DNA of 64,000 nt from Streptomyces sp. 549 (GTDB lineage Bacteria > Actinomycetota > Actinomycetes > Streptomycetales > Streptomycetaceae): NCBI RefSeq assembly GCF_030124175.1, contig NZ_JASKMT010000009.1, positions 124,001 through 188,000 on the forward strand, in the 5' to 3' direction. Below, one piece after another: positions 46,390 through 55,046 of this stretch (position 1 is its first letter; each line of letters opens with the position of its first letter). Under the pieces are notes generated by a model. The model ran no database searches, was not told the origin of the DNA, and was given only the letters and a program-made list of their open reading frames with translations. The position numbers and the translations under genes were made by a program.

Positions 46390-47604
46390 ATGGCCGGCAC
46401 CACACCCGGTACGCCGCGAGTGCTGCGGGCCATGAACGACCGCGCCGCGCTCGACCTGATGCTCACCCACGGCCCGCTCTCCCGCGGCCGGATCGGCAAG
46501 CTGACCGGGCTGTCCAAACCCACCGCCTCCCAACTGCTGGCCCGGTTGGAGGCCGCCGGGCTCGTGGTCGGCACCGGCACCAGCGAGGGCCGCCCCGGGC
46601 CCAGCGCCCAGCTCTACGCCGTCAACGCGGCAGCCGCCCACGTGGCCGGCGTCGACGTCACCCCGGCCCGGGTCCGGGCCGGCGTCGCCGACCTCACCGG
46701 CCGGATCGTGGGCACCTGCGAGATCGGTACCCCAGGTCGCCAGCGACCGGACGGATCGGCCCTGGAGCACGTGGTGTCGGCCGTGGACGGCGCCACCAAG
46801 GAGGCGGGCCTGACCCGCGACGGACTGCACCGCGTGGTCATCGGCACGCCCGGCGCCTTCGACCCCGGCACCGGCCGCCTGCGCTACGCCTCACACCTGC
46901 CCGGCTGGCACTCGCCGACCCTGCTCGACGAACTGGCCGCCGCCCTGCCCATGCCGCTGGGCTACGACAACGACGTGAACCTCGCCGCCGTCGCCGAGCA
47001 GCGCCGCGGCGCGGCCCGCGACCACCAGGACTTCGTGCTGCTGTGGAACGAGGAGGGCATCGGCGCCGCCCTCGTGCTCGGCGGGCGGCTGCACCGCGGC
47101 TGGACCGGCGGCGCCGGCGAGGTGGGCTTCATGCCGGTGCCCGGCGCACCCCTGGTCCGCCGGGTGGCGCGCTCCGGCGGCGGCGGGTTCCAGGAACTCG
47201 CCGGCGCGCACGCCCTGGTCCGCCTCGCGCGCGACCTGGGGCTGCGCCCGCCGCCCGGCCCGCACGCCGAGGTCGCCGCCGCGCTGCTGGCCCGCGCGGT
47301 GAGCGGCGAGGAGCCGGCCGGCGGCCCGTACGGCGAGCTGTTGCGGCAGTTCGCCACCGGTCTCGCCACCGGGCTGGCCGCGCTTGTCGCGGCACTCGAC
47401 CCGGAGCTGATCGTCACCGCCGGCGGCCTGCTCACCACCGGTGGCGAGCCGCTGCGCGCCCTCGTCCAGGAGGAACTGGCCGAACTCGCGGTGCCGCGGC
47501 CCCGGTTGCTGCTCGGCGAGGTCACCGAGGACCCCGTGCTGATCGGCGCGTTGGAGAGCGCCCTGGCCACCACCCGCGACGAGGTGTTCGACACCTCCCG
47601 CTGA
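46390..47604 (+). CDS. ROK family transcriptional regulator
   Basis: A 404-residue repressor/kinase-fold protein, starting at ATG with GAGG 7 bases upstream (GTG 46387 is possible). The N-terminal winged helix is RGRIGKLTGLSKPTASQLLARLEAAGLV (residues ~35-62). The ROK domain follows (residues ~85-395) with GYDNDVNLAAVAEQ and GWTGGAGEVGFM. The usual zinc-binding CxCGxxGC cysteines are replaced by a Gly-rich loop (RSGGGGFQE), so it probably lacks the zinc site. Ligands in this family are sugars or sugar phosphates. It is followed by GH4 and sugar-kinase genes, which are its likely targets along with itself. Confidence 0.9.
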   Translation: MAGTTPGTPRVLRAMNDRAALDLMLTHGPLSRGRIGKLTGLSKPTASQLLARLEAAGLVVGTGTSEGRPGPSAQLYAVNAAAAHVAGVDVTPARVRAGVADLTGRIVGTCEIGTPGRQRPDGSALEHVVSAVDGATKEAGLTRDGLHRVVIGTPGAFDPGTGRLRYASHLPGWHSPTLLDELAAALPMPLGYDNDVNLAAVAEQRRGAARDHQDFVLLWNEEGIGAALVLGGRLHRGWTGGAGEVGFMPVPGAPLVRRVARSGGGGFQELAGAHALVRLARDLGLRPPPGPHAEVAAALLARAVSGEEPAGGPYGELLRQFATGLATGLAALVAALDPELIVTAGGLLTTGGEPLRALVQEELAELAVPRPRLLLGEVTEDPVLIGALESALATTRDEVFDTSR

Positions 47605-47779
47605 CCCGGCCCGCGCCCGGTCGCCGCTCCCCCTCGCCGCCCCGCCTCACGCCGCTGGAGCCACCCGCCCGCGGAAGCGTTCCCCGACCGTCCCGGGGGC
47701 ACCCGTCCCCCGGAGCACTTCCCGCTCCTCGCTCAACCGGGCCTTCGTCGAAAACGTCACTCGGACAGGAGTCAAACCC

Positions 47780-49114
47780 GTGAAACTCGCAGTGGTGGGT
47801 GGCGGATCCACCTACACCCCCGAACTCGTCGACGGCTTCGCGCGGCTGAGGGACACCCTGCCGGTGTCCGAGCTGGTGCTCGCCGACCCGGCGGCCGACC
47901 GGCTGGAACTCGTGGGCGGCCTGGCCCGGCGGATCTTCGCCAAGCAGGGCCACCCCGGCCGGGTCACCACCACCTCCGACCTGGACGCCGCGGTGGCCGA
48001 CGCCGACGCGGTCCTGCTCCAACTGCGGGTGGGCGGCCAGACGGCCCGCAACGGCGACGAGACGTGGCCGCTGGAGTGCGGCTGCGTCGGCCAGGAGACC
48101 ACCGGGGCCGGCGGACTCGCCAAGGCGCTGCGGACCGTGCCGGTGGTACTGGACATCGCCGAGCGGGTCCGCCGCAGCAACCCCGACGCCTGGATCATCG
48201 ACTTCACCAACCCGGTGGGCATCGTGACCCGCGCACTGCTCGACGCCGGGCACCGGGCCGTCGGCCTGTGCAACGTCGCCATCGGCCTGCAGCGCAGGTT
48301 CGCCGCGCTGCTGGACGTGCCCGCCGACCAGGTGCACCTGGACCACTACGGGCTCAACCACCTCAGCTGGGAGTTGGGCGTGCGGCTGGGCGGGCCCGAC
48401 GGCATCGACGTGCTGCCCGGCCTGCTCGCCGACCACGGCGCCCGGATCGCCGAGGACCTGCGGCTGCCGCGGGACCTGCTCGACCGGCTCGGTGTGGTGC
48501 CGTCCTACTACCTGCGGTACTTCTACGCGCACGACGCGGTCGTGGACGAGCTGCGCGGCAAGCCCTCGCGAGCCGCACAGGTCGCCGCCATGGAGAAGGA
48601 ACTGCTGGAGATGTACGCCGACCCCGCGCTGGCGGAGAAGCCGGCCCTGCTCGCCGAACGCGGCGGGGCCTTCTACTCGGAGGCGGCCGTGGACCTCGCC
48701 GCCTCGCTGCTGCGCGGCGCCTCCGGGGACGCCGCAGCGGACGCCGAGGCCCGCGACGACTTCGGCGCGGTCGGCGAACCGGGCTCGGACGAGGGCGAGG
48801 TGCAGGTGGTCAACATCCGCAACAACGGCACCCTGCCGTTCCTCCCCGAGGACGCCGTGGTCGAGGTGCCCGCCCGGATCACCCGCGCCGGAGCCCGGCC
48901 GCTGCCCGCACCGACCGTCGACCCGCTGTACGCAGGCCTGATCTCCGGGGTCACCGCCTACGAGCAGCTGGCACTGGACGCGGCCCTGAACGGCGGCCGG
49001 GAACGGGTGTTCCGAGCGCTGCTGGCCCACCCGCTCGTCGGGCAGTACGACCTGGCCGACCAGCTCACCGACCGGCTGCTCGCCCACAACCGGGAGCACC
49101 TGGCGTGGCTCTGA
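47780..49114 (+). CDS. 6-phospho-beta-glucosidase (GH4)
   Basis: A 444-residue NAD- and metal-dependent glycosidase. GTG start with AGGAG upstream. The N-terminal Rossmann motif is VGGGSTYTPEL (residues ~7-17). The metal-binding Cys lies in VGLCNVAIG (residues ~165), with the partner His in NHLSW (residues ~200). The substrate loop is QLRVGGQTARNGDE. GH4 enzymes cleave 6-phosphorylated glucosides by an oxidation-elimination route. Actinobacterial members next to an N-acetylglucosamine-type kinase may act on phosphorylated amino-sugar or chitobiose derivatives; which sugar cannot be told. The last 10 bp overlap the kinase gene. Confidence 0.9.
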   Translation: MKLAVVGGGSTYTPELVDGFARLRDTLPVSELVLADPAADRLELVGGLARRIFAKQGHPGRVTTTSDLDAAVADADAVLLQLRVGGQTARNGDETWPLECGCVGQETTGAGGLAKALRTVPVVLDIAERVRRSNPDAWIIDFTNPVGIVTRALLDAGHRAVGLCNVAIGLQRRFAALLDVPADQVHLDHYGLNHLSWELGVRLGGPDGIDVLPGLLADHGARIAEDLRLPRDLLDRLGVVPSYYLRYFYAHDAVVDELRGKPSRAAQVAAMEKELLEMYADPALAEKPALLAERGGAFYSEAAVDLAASLLRGASGDAAADAEARDDFGAVGEPGSDEGEVQVVNIRNNGTLPFLPEDAVVEVPARITRAGARPLPAPTVDPLYAGLISGVTAYEQLALDAALNGGRERVFRALLAHPLVGQYDLADQLTDRLLAHNREHLAWL

Positions 49115-50202
49115 CGTCCGGCGCACCCGGGACCGCCGGAACACCCGGGACCGCCGGCGTGCAGGGGACGGGCGCCTGCCTGGCGGTGGACGCCGGCAAC
49201 AGCAAGACCGACGTGGCGGTGGTCGCCGCCGACGGCCGGCTGCTCGGCGCGGCGCGCGGTGGCGGCTTCCAGCCGCCGCGGGTCGGCGTCGGCCCCGCTG
49301 TCACCGCCCTGGCCGGGACTGTGCGCCGGGCGCTGGAGGCGGCTGGCTCCCCCGCCGTCGGGCACGTCACCGCGTGCCTGGCCAACGCCGACCTGCCGCG
49401 TGAGGAGCGGGAGCTGGCCGCCGCGCTGCGCGAGCGGGAGTGGGGACGCGTCACCGAGGTCGCCAACGACACCTTCGCGATCCTGCGTGCCGGGCTGCCC
49501 GACGACGGCTCGGCCAGGCAGGGCGTTGCCGTGGTGTGCGGTGCGGGCATCAACTGCGTGGGCCTCGCAGCGGACGGCCGCACCCACCGCTTCCCCGCCG
49601 TCGGCCGGCTCTCCGGCGACTGGGGCGGTGGCGGCGGGCTGGCCGCCGAGGCACTGTGGCACGCCGCCCGTGCGGCCGACGGCCGCGGCGAGCCGACGGC
49701 CCTCGCCGCGGCGCTCCCCGCGCACTTCGGGCTGCCCTCGATGTACGCGCTGATCGAGGCCCTGCACCTGGGCGACCTCGACGAGTCGCGCTGCCACGAA
49801 CTCACCCCGGTGCTGTTCGCGGTCGCCGCGGACGGCGATCCGGTCGCCCGCGGGCTCGTCGACCGGCAGGCGGACGAGATCGTGGCGCTGGCCCGGGTCA
49901 CCCTGGACCGGCTGGGGCTGCTTGGTGAGCCGGTGCCGGTCCTGCTCGGCGGCAGCGTCGTCGCCGCCCTGCACCCGCAGTTGCACCGGCGGATCGTCGG
50001 CGGGCTCGGCGCCTGCGCGCCGCACGCGGCCGTCTCGGTGATCACCGAGCCACCGGTGCTCGGCGCGGCGCTGCTCGCCCTGGACGGCCTGGGCGCGCCC
50101 GCGTCGGCGCACCGCGCGCTGCGGCGGCACTACGGCCGCCCCGGGCGCCGGCCGGAGCACCCGGGCAGGGCGGGTGCCCGGGGCGGCGCGGCCACGGCAT
50201 AG
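49105..50202 (+). CDS. BadF/BcrA-family N-acetylglucosamine kinase
   Basis: A 365-residue ASKHA-fold kinase starting at GTG 49105, inside the end of the GH4 gene, so coupled to it. The phosphate-1 loop is LAVDAGNSKTDVAVV (residues ~26-40) and the second is VVCGAGINCVG (residues ~145-155), with RLSGDWGGGGGLAAEALW in between and VLLGGSVVAAL near the adenosine site. Relatives phosphorylate GlcNAc or glucosamine with ATP. The C-terminal ~25 residues are Arg/Gly-rich. Its place after GH4 and behind the ROK regulator supports amino-sugar use. Confidence 0.85.
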   Translation: MALTSGAPGTAGTPGTAGVQGTGACLAVDAGNSKTDVAVVAADGRLLGAARGGGFQPPRVGVGPAVTALAGTVRRALEAAGSPAVGHVTACLANADLPREERELAAALREREWGRVTEVANDTFAILRAGLPDDGSARQGVAVVCGAGINCVGLAADGRTHRFPAVGRLSGDWGGGGGLAAEALWHAARAADGRGEPTALAAALPAHFGLPSMYALIEALHLGDLDESRCHELTPVLFAVAADGDPVARGLVDRQADEIVALARVTLDRLGLLGEPVPVLLGGSVVAALHPQLHRRIVGGLGACAPHAAVSVITEPPVLGAALLALDGLGAPASAHRALRRHYGRPGRRPEHPGRAGARGGAATA

Positions 50203-50211
50203 CCTCGACCG

Positions 50212-50943
50212 GTGACGTCGACCTGGTACTTCCTGCCCCTGCTCGGCGGCGTCGTGTTCCTCGGCTCGTCGGTGCAGCGCATGGTCGGCATCGGGTTCGG
50301 GCTGGTCGCGGCGCCCGGCCTGGTGCTGCTGGTGGGGCCGCTGGACGGGGTGGCGCTCGCCAACTGCGCGGGCATCGCGATCAGCGGCGTCGGGCTGCTC
50401 GCCACCTGGCGGCGGGTACGGCTGCGGTCCATGGTGCCGCTGGTCGCCGCCGCCGCGCTGACCGTGCCGCTCGGCGCCCACGTGGCCCGCCGGCTGCCCG
50501 AACCGGTGCTGCTCACCGCCGTCGGGCTGCTGGTGACGGTCGCCGTCCTGCTGCTGGTGCGCGGGGTGCGGGTGCCGGCGCTGCGCGGCCGGGGCGGTGC
50601 CGCCGCTGCGGGCGCGGCGAGCGGCTTCCTCAACTCCTCGGCGGGGCTCGGCGGCCCGGCCGTGTCGCTGTACGCCGTGAACGCCGGCTGGACGGCCCGG
50701 GAGTTCCTGCCCAACGCCCAGTTCTACGGGCTGCTGGTCAACCTGTTCTCGCTCGCCGCGAAGGGCGTGCCGCACCTGCCCGCACCGGCGTGGGCGTTGA
50801 GCGCCGCCGCCATGGCCGTCGGCCTGGTCGCCGGCCACCTGCTCGCCGCCCGCACCCCCGAGCACCGCGCCCGCCAGGTGGTCCTCGGTCTCGCGATGGG
50901 CGGCGGCCTGCTCACCGCGACGAAGGGCCTACTGGCGTTCTGA
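50212..50943 (+). CDS. TauE/SafE family sulfite/anion exporter
   Basis: A 243-residue membrane protein with about seven hydrophobic segments. It starts at GTG, 9 bp after the kinase stop. The family repeats are visible as GIGFGLVAAPGLVLLVGPLDGV in the first half and AGAASGFLNSSAGLGGPAVSLY in the second half. Substrates in this family include sulfite, sulfoacetate and other small organosulfur anions. Its tight spacing to the sugar kinase suggests cotranscription, though a sugar role is not typical. The stop region contains a 9-bp tandem duplication GCGTTCTGA (50935-50952). Confidence 0.85.
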   Translation: MTSTWYFLPLLGGVVFLGSSVQRMVGIGFGLVAAPGLVLLVGPLDGVALANCAGIAISGVGLLATWRRVRLRSMVPLVAAAALTVPLGAHVARRLPEPVLLTAVGLLVTVAVLLLVRGVRVPALRGRGGAAAAGAASGFLNSSAGLGGPAVSLYAVNAGWTAREFLPNAQFYGLLVNLFSLAAKGVPHLPAPAWALSAAAMAVGLVAGHLLAARTPEHRARQVVLGLAMGGGLLTATKGLLAF

Positions 50944-51248
50944 GCGTTCTGAGCCAAGGTGCGCAGCCGGCCCGGGGCGGGGGGAACCGTTCGGCGGCGG
51001 CAGGCGTGTCGGTAGGCAGCGGGTCCGCGCACGGCGGGTCCGCCACCCGTCCGGCGCCCGCCCAGGGCACCGGCGGGCGACCGGGGAGGCGCCACCCGCC
51101 GCGGGGTGCGGCGGCAGATCGCGATCCGAACAAGATCCCGGCCAAAGACGTACGGCGCGGCTCCCCGGCAGCCATACTGCTGGCCGAGGGGTCGTTCCCG
51201 GGTACGGGGGACGGTTCCGGTCAGTGACCGAGGGGGAGGTCCGTGCCC
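50944..51248. other. Intergenic region (305 bp) before the GlnX-like gene
   Basis: No gene is seen. It must hold the promoter of the large operon starting at 51249. CATACT at 51173-51178 could be a -10, but I find no matching -35. The left part is GC-rich with short self-complementary runs and no strong terminator. Confidence 0.4.
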
Positions 51249-52652
51249 GTGACGCAGCCGTCGACCGTGCCGCCGCCGTCCGCCGTGCCGGCGCCGCCAC
51301 CGGCACCACCGGCCGTGCGGGAGCAGGCCTCGCCGCCTCGGCGTACCGCGTGGGCGGAGGGCGTGGACAGGCTCAGGGCCGCCGTCGTCACCGAGCCGGG
51401 CCGGCTGCGGGTCATCGGCGCCGTGCTGGTCGCGCTGCTGCTCGCTCTCGGCGTGGTCACCGTGTGGCAGGTGTCCGACCGGGCGGCGGGCGCCGACGCG
51501 GTGCTGCACCGCAGCCAGCCGCTCAGCGCCGACGCGGCCAGCATCCACCGCTCGCTCGCCGACGCCAACACCACGGCCGCCGTCGGGTTCCTGGCCGGCG
51601 ACGACGAGTCCCCCGAGGTGCGCAAGCGCTACGAGGACGACATCCGCACCGCCGCCCGTCTGATCACCAAGGCCGCCGGCAACAGCGAGGGCTCCCCCGC
51701 CGCCCGGCGGCACCTGGCCGTCCTCAACGAGCAACTCCCGGTGTACACAGGGCTGGTGGAGTCGGCGCGCACCAACAACCGGCAGGGGCTGCCGATCGGC
51801 GGCGCCTACCTGCGCTACGCCGACGAGCAGATGCGCGAGAAGCTGCTGCCCGCCGCCCGCGCCCTGTACGACACCGAGTCGGCGCAGCTCGACCGCGACC
51901 ACCGCGAGGCCGGCACCTGGCCCTGGGCGGCGCTGGCGCTGGGCGTGCTGACGCTCGCCGCACTCGGCTGGGCGCAGCGGCGCCACTACCTGCGCACCAA
52001 CCGGGTGTTCAACCGCGGGCTGCTGGCCGCCACCGCCGCCGCCGGGGTGCTGGTGCTGTGGCTGGCCGGCGGGCACGCCGTCGCGCGGGCGCAGCTGGGC
52101 GCCGCCGACCGGGACGCCGCCCGCTCACTGCACACGCTGAACGAGTCGCTGGTGGCCGCGCTGGAGGCGCGCGGCGACGAGAACATGACGCTGGTGGCGC
52201 GCGGGGCGGGCGCCGGATACGAGGAGGCGTACCTCGCCGGGATGCGCAAGCTGGCCGGCGAGGACCCCGAGGCCGCCGAGGGCGGTCTGCTGCAGCGGGC
52301 GGTGGAACTGGCCGACGACTCCGGCGGCCGGAAGCCGGTGCTGGCGGCGCAGCGCGAGGCGGGCCACTGGCACGCCCGGCACGGTGAGGTCCGCGAGGCC
52401 GAGAACACCGGCGAGTACGCCACCGCCGTGGACCTGGCGATCGGCTCCACCGGCAGCACCGGGGAGATCTTCGACCGGCTGGACGCCGGTCTGCGCAAGG
52501 CGATCGCGCACGAGCAGCGCCAGTTCCAGGAGTCGGCCCGCGCGGGCCGGGCCGCCCTCACCGGGCTGGCCGCCGGAGCGGGCGTCGCCGTGCTGCTCGG
52601 TGCCGCCGGTGTGGTGGGCGGCATCGGCCGAAGACTGTCGGAGTACCGGTGA
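51249..52652 (+). CDS. GlnX-like membrane sensor protein
   Basis: A 467-residue protein. GTG 51249 is favoured over 51243, because GGGGGAGG (51232-51239) is then at proper spacing. After a Pro-rich cytoplasmic start, four membrane segments lie at ~53-74, 223-242, 256-277 and 437-460. They flank two helical extracytoplasmic domains of similar size (residues ~75-222 and ~278-436), so the protein looks like an internally duplicated TM-sensor-TM unit. No kinase or GGDEF domain is attached. By position (next to glnH and upstream of pknG) it corresponds to mycobacterial GlnX, which relays GlnH binding to PknG. The assignment is mostly by synteny and topology. Confidence 0.7.
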   Translation: MTQPSTVPPPSAVPAPPPAPPAVREQASPPRRTAWAEGVDRLRAAVVTEPGRLRVIGAVLVALLLALGVVTVWQVSDRAAGADAVLHRSQPLSADAASIHRSLADANTTAAVGFLAGDDESPEVRKRYEDDIRTAARLITKAAGNSEGSPAARRHLAVLNEQLPVYTGLVESARTNNRQGLPIGGAYLRYADEQMREKLLPAARALYDTESAQLDRDHREAGTWPWAALALGVLTLAALGWAQRRHYLRTNRVFNRGLLAATAAAGVLVLWLAGGHAVARAQLGAADRDAARSLHTLNESLVAALEARGDENMTLVARGAGAGYEEAYLAGMRKLAGEDPEAAEGGLLQRAVELADDSGGRKPVLAAQREAGHWHARHGEVREAENTGEYATAVDLAIGSTGSTGEIFDRLDAGLRKAIAHEQRQFQESARAGRAALTGLAAGAGVAVLLGAAGVVGGIGRRLSEYR

Positions 52653-53665
52653 CGGGGGCCAGGGGCATGTCACGCACACACGAACGGCGTTCGCTCGTCA
52701 CGGCGCTGGCCGGGCTCGGACTCGTCCTCGCCGTCCTCGCCTCCGTGCTGCTGTCCGTGCGCGACGCCCCGCACGTGACGGCGGAGGCCGTGGAGGCGCC
52801 GGCCCGCGCCGAACCGGCGGCCGTGCGACCGGCCGCGCCGGCGCCCGCCAAGTGCGACGACGGCGAGGACCCGGCGGCGAGCCTGCGGCCGTCCGGGGCG
52901 GCGGGCACGGCGGTGGAACGCATCCGCAAGCGCGGGCACCTGGTGGTGGGCGTCGACCAGAACAGCTACCTGTGGGGCTACCGCAACCCGCACACCGGCG
53001 AGATCGACGGCTTCGACATCGACCTGGTCGGCGCCGTCGCCCGGGACCTGCTGGGCGCCGACGCGAAGATCGTCTACAAGACCATCCCCACCGACCAGCG
53101 CATCCCTGCCATCCAGGGGCGCGAGGTGGACATGGTGGTGCGCACGATGACCATCAACTGCGAGCGCCGCGAGGAAGTGGCCTTCTCCACGTCCTACTTC
53201 GAGGCGGGCCAGCAGGTGCTGGCGCCCCGCCGGTCCACGATCGAGGGATACGACGCCTCGCTCAGGGGCAGGAAGGTGTGCACGGCGAAGGGTTCCACGG
53301 GGGAGACGTCACTGCGCGGGGAGAGCCATGGTGCGAGCATCGTCACCGTGCCCAACCAGCTCGACTGCCTGGTGCGGTTGCAGCTCGGCCAGGTCGACGC
53401 GGTCGTCACCGACAACGCGCTGGCGGCCGGCCAGGCCGCCCAGGACCCGTCGGTGCGGCTGGTGGGCGAGCCGTTCACCAGGGAGTCGTACGGTGTCGCC
53501 ATGAACCTGCGGGACACCGACCTCGTGCGCCGGGTCAACAAGGTGCTCGACGACTTCCGCAAGGGCGGCCGTGCCGGTCAGTGGCGCTCCTCGTTCGACA
53601 AGTGGCTCGCCCCGGTGATGACCGACACCGACCCGCGCCCGCCGGCCCCGAAGTACCGGGACTGA
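52649..53665 (+). CDS. glnH: GlnH-like amino-acid-binding protein
   Basis: A 338-residue type 3 periplasmic-binding protein (SBP_bac_3). GTG overlaps the preceding stop (GTGA). The membrane segment at residues ~17-37 looks like an uncleaved anchor or signal peptide. No lipobox cysteine is at its end, unlike mycobacterial GlnH lipoproteins. The binding domain starts VERIRKRGHLVVGVDQN (residues ~90), with GEIDGFDIDLVGAVARDLLG, a pair of ligand loops (VVRTMTINCERREEVAFS and GSTGETSL) and NQLDCLVRLQLGQVDAVVTDN. No ABC permease gene is present, so it is likely a sensor subunit for Asp/Glu/Gln-type ligands. Confidence 0.85.
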   Translation: MTGARGMSRTHERRSLVTALAGLGLVLAVLASVLLSVRDAPHVTAEAVEAPARAEPAAVRPAAPAPAKCDDGEDPAASLRPSGAAGTAVERIRKRGHLVVGVDQNSYLWGYRNPHTGEIDGFDIDLVGAVARDLLGADAKIVYKTIPTDQRIPAIQGREVDMVVRTMTINCERREEVAFSTSYFEAGQQVLAPRRSTIEGYDASLRGRKVCTAKGSTGETSLRGESHGASIVTVPNQLDCLVRLQLGQVDAVVTDNALAAGQAAQDPSVRLVGEPFTRESYGVAMNLRDTDLVRRVNKVLDDFRKGGRAGQWRSSFDKWLAPVMTDTDPRPPAPKYRD

Positions 53666-53744
53666 CCCGGGCACGTCCCACCCGAGTCGGCGGCGCCGCC
53701 CCCGGCAGCCGGACAGCGCACGAACGAGAGCAGCGAGGTGATCG

Positions 53745-55046
53745 ATGGGGTCCGTCGGGTCCAGTCGTCCGGTGATGAGCCGGGATGAGGTCGACCGTGC
53801 CCTGGCGCGGCTCGGCGCGGAGCACGAGGCGATCGAGTCGTCGCTGCTCGCGCTCCAGGACCACGCCGGACGCCGGCTGCTGGAGGGTGCCGAACTCACC
53901 GGCACCACCAGGCACCGCTGGTCCTCCGCCGAGCAGGCCATCACCTTGCTGTGGACGCAGTTCGACACGTACACGGCGGCGTTGCACTCCGCCCGCAAGC
54001 TGCGCGGCGCGCGGCGCTGGCCGGGCCGGGAGGAGCTGGCGGAGCTGACCGAGGTGCTGCGCGGCACGGGGGTGACGATCTCGGCCGGGCAGCAGGGACC
54101 GGGCTCGGCGGGCCGCCTCGCGGAGCAGCTGAGCCTGGAGGAACTGGTCGAGCGCATGAACACCGGCTACGCCCGGGCGCTCGACGTCGTGGTCGCGGCG
54201 GACGCGGTGTGGTCGGCGCTGCCGGCCCGGATAGACCTGCTGGCCGCCGAACTCCAGCGCATCCGCTCCCTGGCGCACTCCGTGGGCGTGCGGCCGGGCG
54301 AGCACCCGGCCGGCGACGAGCTGGACAGCGTCACAGCCGAACTGAGCACGCTGCGCGCCGAGGTGATCACCGACCCGCTGGCGTTCTGGGTGCCGGCCGG
54401 CGGAAGCAGCGCACCCGGCGGCGGCCGTCCCGACACCGCCCGCTACGACCGGGCGGCCCGCGCGCTGGAGGACGTCCGGCGGGAGATCGACGCGGTGCTC
54501 GGCGTGCGGCAGGACGCCGAGCAGCGGCTGCTGCGGCTGCGGGACGTGCTGTCGCGGGCCGACCGGACGCTGGCCGAGGCCCGCACCGCCCGCGGGGAGG
54601 TGCTGGCGAAGATCGCCGCGTTCGAGGTGCCCGCCGTCAACGGCCCTCCCACGGCCCTGCACGAGCAGTTGGCGACCGCCGCGGACTACCGCCGCAGGGC
54701 CCAGTGGCACCGGTTGTCGCCACTGCTGGAGAGTCTGGAGCAGCGCGCCGACGACGAGTTGCAGCGGGCCCGCGAATCGCTGTCGGCCGTGACGGCGCCG
54801 CTGGCGGTCCGGGCGGAGCTGCGCGGCCGGCTGGACGCCTACCGGGCGAAGGTGGCACGGCACGGCATGGCCGAGGAGCCGCTGCTGGTCGAACGCTACG
54901 ACGCGGCCCGCCGGTTGCTGTGGAGCGCGCCGTGCGACCTGCGCACCGCCGAGCAGGCGGTGCTGCGGTACCAGCGCGCGGCGGCGGAGGCACTGGTGCC
55001 TCAGCGGGGCGGAGAGCCCGAGGACCGCAGGGGGGAAGGCAGTTGA
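53745..55046 (+). CDS. Helical protein of unknown function in the pknG operon
   Basis: A 433-residue protein with ATG and GAGGTG upstream. It is almost entirely helical with long amphipathic stretches (EHEAIESSLLALQDHAGRR, RAARALEDVRREIDAV, EQRLLRLRDVLSRADRT). There is a less ordered Gly/Pro region at ~225-240 (PAGGSSAPGGGRPD). No membrane segment or signal peptide is present. The stop overlaps the pknG start (TGATG), so it is translationally coupled to pknG, and that is the main clue to its role. It may be a scaffold or adaptor between GlnX and PknG, or a substrate. I do not recognise a named family. Confidence 0.75.
   Translation: MGSVGSSRPVMSRDEVDRALARLGAEHEAIESSLLALQDHAGRRLLEGAELTGTTRHRWSSAEQAITLLWTQFDTYTAALHSARKLRGARRWPGREELAELTEVLRGTGVTISAGQQGPGSAGRLAEQLSLEELVERMNTGYARALDVVVAADAVWSALPARIDLLAAELQRIRSLAHSVGVRPGEHPAGDELDSVTAELSTLRAEVITDPLAFWVPAGGSSAPGGGRPDTARYDRAARALEDVRREIDAVLGVRQDAEQRLLRLRDVLSRADRTLAEARTARGEVLAKIAAFEVPAVNGPPTALHEQLATAADYRRRAQWHRLSPLLESLEQRADDELQRARESLSAVTAPLAVRAELRGRLDAYRAKVARHGMAEEPLLVERYDAARRLLWSAPCDLRTAEQAVLRYQRAAAEALVPQRGGEPEDRRGEGS

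Noticed and set aside
53951..55045. Extension of pknG upstream within the same frame
   Set aside because: That stretch is an out-of-frame shadow of the helical-protein gene. The ATG at 55046 overlaps its stop and directly precedes the zinc ribbon.
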